Shown piece by piece: positions 59,001 to 64,000 of a DNA stretch of 64,000 nt. The stretch spans positions 208,501 through 272,500 of the forward strand of contig JACVVK020000152.1 in the NCBI GenBank assembly GCA_018292915.2, read 5' to 3'. The notes under the pieces are model-generated. The model did not search any database. It was not told where the DNA came from and saw nothing but the letters and a program-made list of their open reading frames with translations. This DNA is from Batillaria attramentaria. Its lineage: Eukaryota; Mollusca; Gastropoda; Batillariidae. Made by a program: the position numbers and the translations under genes. Every line of letters begins with the position of its first letter. Within the stretch, counting starts at the first letter, position 1.

Positions 59001-62000
59001 GGACAATACCAATAGTGATGGAAGATGCAGTACTCACTCCTGCATCTGCACCTTCACCTGTAAGCAGTTTGCTTCTATAAGGAAGAGTTTACGTCTCAGT
59101 GGTTTGTGTGTGGGCTAAGTTTTGTGTTGTTTTTGTTGTTTGTTCCTAAAATACATGTACGTGTAACTATTTTCGCATTGAATGGAGAGGAAAAGATGTC
59201 ACTAAGGAACCTCGAAGGCTGTTCGCCAATAGGGTATTTAAGCTGTTTTCTTAACTTTGCAGTACAGTATCTAGTATTGGAGAAATATGGCTTTCTTTGA
59301 GTGCTCGGCTCTTTCCTTATACAGTTGCAAAATGTTTGGTAAGACAGTACTTTTATATTGTTAATGCAGTTTTAGAGACCCACAGCATTTCTTTGCCAGT
59401 GTGAACTGTGAATGAAGATGGAAGCACTATCACAGTGGAGACATCCTCACTGCAGCCTGTCAGTCTTCATGAAATGCAAATTTGCTTTAGAAATTGCCTT
59501 TTTGGGACTTACAATGACTGCACTATGCATTCAGGAACCAGCCCCGAGTGTGCATGAAAAAGACGGGGAGGAGAAGGAAGAGGAAGAATTGGAGGTGACA
59601 GGGGAGGAAGATGAAGAGAGGCGCCCCCTGTCCCACGACAACTGGTTCTGCTGGTCACATTCGCCGCGTGAAGTTCCACAGGCCCTTGAGCGCAAGTACA
59701 GGTAGAAAGAGAGCTGGATCATATGAGGCCTACCTCTAGTTTTCATAAGCTGATACCTGAAATTCGCAATTTACAAATGAATATTGGGTGGAAGTAGAAG
59801 AAAGGGAAGGAGGTTGAGATTTCCTCTCAGTATTCTGCTTTCAAGTTCCAGATTTTACAGCTTGATGTTGAATAATTACACTGGTCTTGGTCATATGTCA
59901 TGAGCTTTCCAGTTTAAAAAAAAAAGCATAGGAAATAAATAGGGAAAGCGTTATCTGCATTTAAAGAAAGAAATTTTTAAAAAAATCAACAATAGGATCT
60001 ACTTACTGTATTATGTTGCTGTTAAGTTCACTTTGTTTTCTTTCCTTTTCATGTTCCTGCTTCTCCAATAACAGGAAAAGGAAATGGGTAAGTAGAACAT
60101 AGAACAACCAAAGTTTTTTGTTTTAATTAATTAATTTTTTTAAGGTTACGCAGTGCCTGTGCCTAAGAATTGAAAATCTCTGTAAGTAAGACAGATGACT
60201 TGATTAATGTTGATTTTTCCCCCAACTTGTTCAGAACAAATTACAGGAAGATGTAAGTTACAAAGTGTAAGTTCTGGTTACAAGTTACACTATACAAATT
60301 AAAAAATCATAACATTGACATTTGAATGTTTGTCATGTCAGTTATATTTTGTCCTTTTTTCTCCATTTCAGTCACTAGAAGCGGACAAAACTTACTTCCG
60401 CCCATTAAATGTGGACCCGGCCATCTTCTCAGGACAGATACTTCAGTTGTTTAACAAGTACTATGCATGTTTCACCACAATGCAGAGCACCTTGTCACAT
60501 AAATTACCTTGGGGAAAACCTGTTAAGGCAGGCTTTCATCATTCTAGCACTATAGACCAAAAGCACAGAAGAGAGCAGTCACATGTAACCTTTCAGGATG
60601 ATGATGATGATGATGATTTTGCTAGTGCACCAGCCGCTAAAAAGCCAGCTATTGGGGAAGGGGTGCTGAAAAGGACAGCTCACAGGACTGGTTCTGACCG
60701 TGGTATAGGATCTGTTCAAAGGACAGACACTCCAGTGAACAGTGAACTGGGTGCCAGCTCACTCAATCCCTGGAGCTCGGCTGCTTCACAGACGATGGAG
60801 GACACTCAGCCTTATGACTTTGATGATGATGAACTGCCAGACATCTCTCTCAACCCTGGAACAAAGTCAGGTGCAACAAACCCCCTGGATGTGAAAACAG
60901 CAATGTATTTGAATGATGAAAATAAACAGGCTGGCAAAGAAAGGTTGCACAGTCCGCCGATAGATAGTAGCCAGAGCTCGAATTCCCGCCTTGATGAAAA
61001 TGGAGACCTGTACCCTACTCAGCTTCCATCACGTGAAATGAAGAAAGGAGATTGCGGTGCACCATCTGGAGAGTTTTTTGATGATGATGACTTTGTTGAG
61101 GAGTCCTTATCACAGAGGAAGCAAGGAGCAAGTCAAAGCAGACAAGATAGGAATGAAGGCCCAAGATTACCCCGAAGAAACGTTTCACGCTCTGCCACAG
61201 ACAAGCCTGATGCTGGTGAACACTCTCAGGCTGCAAGCCGGAAACGCAAGCAGGCGAATGACAGCAGTGAAGTGAACCTGCTGGAATTATCAGATGATGA
61301 GCCCTCATATCCGCAGAAAAGGAAGAGGGAGGTGACTTCTACTGTTAGTAGTAAGGGACAAGGCAGGCAGGTGAAAATATCCATGTGCGCTGACACCTCC
61401 AGATACACAGCAACAGCTGCAGTCATCCCACCATCCACTCACATTAGAACAGGGGGCTCCAGCTTGTCACAGCAGGACTCATCTCAGGAAACAAAATCTA
61501 AGTATTTCCCAGGGTACGAGAGAAAAGGTGCTTCACATGATACTGGCACAGGAGAATGTGCTGGGCTGTCCGATGCTGGTCAGGATCCAGCCATAATCGG
61601 GGGAACAGACGATGAGGATTCAGTACAGTTTATATCCCTGGTTCATCTTGATAATGGGAAAGAACGAGGACAATATCAGGGTGCCACCTACTCTCGTGCA
61701 CACAGTGCAAAGCAAAAGGTACAACATTGTTTTGTGTGAATGGTAGTTTTGATAGCTGTCTGCCATTCTTCTGTTGTGATATTTTTGTTTAGATGATACA
61801 GAGTGCAGTTTCACTGGATGTAAACAGGTGAAGGCAAAAAGAAGTGAATTTTCAAAAAACAACAACTTGGTGTTGTCATGACCTTACTGCCATAGTCAAT
61901 GACAATGCTTGTTTGACTCTTTCTGGTGAGAGGCCGATACCACTTGCTAGAAGATGTGAACAGCATGCTCTGATAAATGATTTGTGCTAGCCAAAGATAC

Positions 62001-63174
62001 ATACTTCCTTTAAATGTTTTTTTTAAACCAGAACACCCCGTTCATTCCTTTTTGACTGATACTCTATGTGAAGGTACCGGTACAAGTGATGGCTGAAGTA
62101 GAACCAAGAGTGGAATGCCCTCTTTGTGGGAAGCAGTTTCCCAGTTCCAGAATCGAGCAGCATGCATCCGACTGTCAAGGAGGAGAGGAGGAAGAACTGG
62201 TGCCACAGCGTGCTACAGGTACAAATCCCTGTAAGTATCGCCCACGGCAAAGCTGCGGTCACACTTTGACCCTCAGTAGATGCCAATGGGCAACAAAAAA
62301 TTGTTTGCAAGTTTACCTTGCTGACATTTATTTTAGTGTTCGCAGTTCCACAGGGATGGTATGGATGGCAGTAGCCAGCACTTACAAGTGAACTCGTGGC
62401 TGTGAAATGAACTTAGGGAAGCAAAATAGCTTGTTCCTGTTTGATTTTAGAAGACCCTTTGTAGCAGTTTGTTACTTCTCTAAACTGAACTGAACGCTAT
62501 TGTACACACTCGTTTTGCAGGGACTACTTGAATGGGATGTAAGGGAAAAGTAAGAAGGGTTGACATTGTAGGTCTGGTCAGTCAGCAGCCTAGTCTCTGT
62601 TGTGCTGAAGCTGTGCTTACCTTACTACCTTGTTATGCTAGTTCTAGCCAATGTTTTAGGATCAGTAATCCTGAACTTTTTTTTCCTGCAGTGTTTCCAA
62701 GGGGTCAGACTTCCAGACGACCTCTCCACCAAAACCCAAGGTTCTGAGTGCTTTTCTCTGTCCTTTCTGTAATTATTATCTTAAACTAGCGAGTTGTACC
62801 ACATACAAAAGAAATATATAAAAATCCTAACTTTGACCATGAAAATTAACCAAAACATGAAACTGTTTTGTTTTGGTCTTACCCTTGTTAAAAAATACCT
62901 ATGTCTGTTGCATGTCTCTTTTCATGCTCTTAATGTGTTTCAATGGGTAGATACTTTTACAGAGAACCACACAACTGCCCATACTGTGACAAGCTGCTAC
63001 AAGGGATGGGAGCTAGAGAACGACATTTAGCCTCTTGCAAGGAGAAAGAAACAAAACGGCAACACATGCTGGAATTGGAAAGGGACATTGTGTCTGGCAC
63101 TGGGATGAGGTCTCGCATAGCTGACAGAGCCGGACCATCTCACACATTTTCACAGGAAGGTGGCTGGCTGAAAG
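51593..63174 (+). CDS. RAP80/UIMC1-like ubiquitin-binding DNA-damage protein, partial
   Basis: RAP80 recruits the BRCA1-A complex (Abraxas, BRCC36) to K63-linked ubiquitin at double-strand breaks. Exons: 51593-51616, 55459-55588, 55984-56033, 56494-56713, 57317-57705, 58137-58217, 58540-58760, 58981-59059, 59535-59701, 60075-60087, 60235-60252, 60372-61718, 62074-62218, 62692-62740 and 62951-63174. Phases agree throughout, giving at least 1,052 residues; the last donor AAAG|GTGAGT shows it continues past the window. Domains: one UIM-like helix (residues about 60-77), acidic and Ser-rich disorder, an AIR-like segment (about 470-515, with NVDPAIF), a SIM-like VNLLELSDDE (about 765), and two C2HC UBZ4-type fingers (about 928-947 and 987-1007). 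SLX4 also has paired UBZ4 fingers, but the UIM and AIR-like blocks favour RAP80. Human RAP80 is 719 residues. The first two exons are the least certain. Confidence 0.8.
51963..52375 (-). mobile_element. SINE family B, full length, in RAP80-like intron 1
   Basis: The most complete copy in the window. Read on the minus strand it starts GGGGCGGTCGGTGGTCTAGT, has a B-box GGGGTTCGAGTCCC, the CTCCGGGTACTCCGGCTTC region and the CACGTGAGCGTGCGTG body, and ends in (ATT)n at 51,963-51,990. Confidence 0.9.
52879..53990. mobile_element. pearl-like element: TIRs, microsatellite and about 7 tandem units
   Basis: The exact inverted repeat GGCTCCCTTGTG (52,879-52,890) and CACAAGGGAGCC (53,979-53,990) bounds 1.1 kb. 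Inside are a (GTCT)n(GT)n microsatellite (about 52,925-53,003) and a tandem array of 135-147 bp units. Each unit contains a TGACCTTGA-type block facing TCAAGGTCA, at about 53,112, 53,258, 53,405, 53,552, 53,691, 53,823 and 53,961. TIRs plus a microsatellite plus core tandem repeats is the architecture of bivalve pearl elements (now grouped with Helentrons). The family assignment is inference. Confidence 0.8.
54350..54410 (+). repeat. degenerate CCTAA-type repeat
   Basis: A short run of AACCTAA/CCCTAAA-like words (for example AACCTAAACCTAATCCTAAC) resembles degenerate telomeric sequence. It is very short and may be chance. Confidence 0.35.
55984..56713 (+). CDS. RAP80-like exons 3-4 (UIM-like helix)
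   Basis: Exon 3 (55,984-56,033) and exon 4 (56,494-56,713) join in phase 0 to give DEERQQILEVLRQSLPE. This fits a ubiquitin-interacting motif with its acidic start, Leu core and Ser. The usual Ala four residues before the Ser is Val. A preceding stretch (EERERQQKIADEKLLA) resembles a degenerate first UIM without the Ser. Confidence 0.8.
60075..60252 (+). CDS. RAP80-like micro-exons (13 bp and 18 bp)
   Basis: 60,075-60,087 (after AACAG, before GTAAGT) and 60,235-60,252 (after TTGTTCAG, before GTAAGT) have strong sites and fit the phases of exons 9 and 12. They add KRKW and NKLQED. Skipping the 13-bp exon would break the frame, while skipping the 18-bp exon would not. Confidence 0.6.
60372..61718 (+). 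CDS. RAP80-like exon 12: AIR-like block and SIM-like motif
   Basis: This 449-codon exon starts SLEADKTYFRPLNVDPAI and continues QILQLFNKYYACF, which resembles the Abraxas-interacting region of RAP80. Two Asp runs follow (DDDDDDD and FFDDDDF), then VNLLELSDDE near 61,272-61,301, a hydrophobic core before acidic residues that fits a SUMO-interacting motif. It ends CAAAAG|GTACAA in phase 0. Confidence 0.85.
62074..63174 (+). CDS. RAP80-like exons 13-15: two UBZ4-type zinc fingers
   Basis: Exon 13 (62,074-62,218) carries CPLCGKQFPSSRIEQHASDC, spaced C-x2-C-x11-H-x3-C. Exon 14 (62,692-62,740) is a short basic linker. Exon 15 (62,951-63,174) carries CPYC...HLASC with x12 between the second Cys and the His, one residue longer than the first finger. 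All zinc ligands are present. The acceptor of exon 13 (GTGAAG) has a weak tract. Confidence 0.85.
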
Positions 63175-63312
63175 GTGAGTTAGCAGAAGCACAGAATCAG
63201 TTGATTATAACCTACTGTCAGTTCTGTACTCTACTCTGTAAGACTGCTGGTTTGAAGTTTTGGAATACATGTGTGTGTTGCATGTATAGAGACTTATGAG
63301 CCATAGGAGGGT

Positions 63313-63635
63313 CAGGGGTTATGAAAGCTAAAAAATCTTGCTAGTCCTTCGGGCTAGCAAGATTTAAAACCAACTAGCCCGAAACCATTTCCACTAGCCC
63401 AAAAATACATTTTGTCAAATATAGACCTATTTGTAAATAAAAAAAGATTCACAACACTTTGATAACTGTTATGAACACGCGGTCGCCATGAAGGGTTTCC
63501 CGATTTCTGGGATGCGCACGCGCGGCGCGCTTCACGGAGAAACCACTCTGCACTCACTGAGGTTTTTACGGAGAGTTGTAGCGAGTGGCTCGCGCTAAAA
63601 ATAGTTACTCTCATCCCAGCGTTACAACAGAAACT

Positions 63636-63702
<67 letters not shown>

Positions 63703-63861
63703 CTCACTGACAGTACCTTGTGCATTCAGCTCTGTGAAAATAGAGCAAGCTTTGCCTCGTAATCTCAACTAGTCCGGCGGGCCAGTGGTAAGAAAATTTA
63801 ACTAGTCTGACGGTATTTTCACTAGTCTGTGGGCTGTCAGACGAGTCTTTCATAATCCCTG
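63313..63861. mobile_element. DNA transposon remnant, 549 bp, 5-bp target duplication
   Basis: The ends are CAGGGGTTATGAAAG and, on the minus strand, CAGGGATTATGAAAG, flanked by an exact AGGGT on each side (63,308-63,312 and 63,862-63,866). Near the left end is a hairpin ATCTTGCTAG...CTAGCAAGAT (about 63,336-63,364). ACTAG words recur at both ends. A 67-base G run lies inside. I see no transposase. The CAGGG termini do not settle the superfamily. Confidence 0.8.
63636..63702 (+). repeat. 67-base G homopolymer
   Basis: An uninterrupted G run inside the transposon remnant. Such a run should form G-quadruplexes and is hard to sequence, so its length is unreliable. The minus-strand polyproline frame over it is an artefact. 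Confidence 0.9.
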
Positions 63862-63866
63862 AGGGT

Positions 63867-63885
63867 GTGTGTGGTGTGTGTGTGT

Positions 63886-63915
<30 letters not shown>
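63867..63915. repeat. (GT)n microsatellite
   Basis: A GT run with two GTGGTG interruptions, directly after the right target duplication of the transposon remnant. Confidence 0.93.
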
Positions 63916-63917
<2 letters not shown>

Positions 63918-64000
63918 GAAATAGTGCATTCATGTACTCCTGTGTAGTACAGTTTCGTACGCTCATGCATTCCTTGTGGGTTTTCTTCTCTTTTTTTTTT

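Noticed and set aside
63354..63725. Minus-strand polyproline protein
   Set aside because: It is the translation of the G homopolymer inside a transposon remnant.

Overview
The window is animal nuclear DNA: genes are split by GT-AG introns, simple repeats are abundant, and tRNA-derived SINEs and short inverted-repeat transposons are scattered throughout. A large multi-pass chitin synthase, together with a tandem-repeat transposon resembling the bivalve 'pearl' elements, suggests a mollusc, quite possibly a gastropod. The species assignment is inference; the gene identities come from translated exons and conserved motifs.

Layout. Bases 1-15,884 hold no recognisable protein gene. They contain a 95-bp minisatellite, a promoter-like stretch with YY1- and ETS-type motifs, several small inverted-repeat elements, SINEs, microsatellites and a duplicated segment rich in CRE octamers. 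Bases 15,885-28,276 (+) carry a 16-exon chitin synthase whose splice phases all agree except for one net extra base in exon 15. Bases 28,277-34,765 hold SINE debris and a probable long 3' untranslated region. Bases 34,766-49,596 (-) carry a complete 12-exon RabGAP of the TBC1D12/TBC1D14 type. Bases 49,597-51,592 are the shared upstream region of two divergent genes. Bases 51,593-63,174 (+) carry 15 coding exons of a RAP80/UIMC1-like protein that continues past the right edge.

The three genes have unrelated roles: chitin polymer synthesis at the plasma membrane, Rab-dependent membrane traffic and autophagy, and ubiquitin-dependent DNA-damage recognition. Nothing here suggests a shared pathway. 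The RabGAP and RAP80-like genes are head to head and may share a promoter region.

The most unusual observations are: a frame disruption near the 3' end of the chitin synthase; a foldback repeat with a hammerhead-ribozyme-like core on both strands; a TIR-bounded element whose tandem units each carry nuclear-receptor half-sites; SINEs with exact target-site duplications; two SINEs embedded in (GA)n tracts; and a DNA transposon with an exact 5-bp target duplication and an internal 67-base G run.
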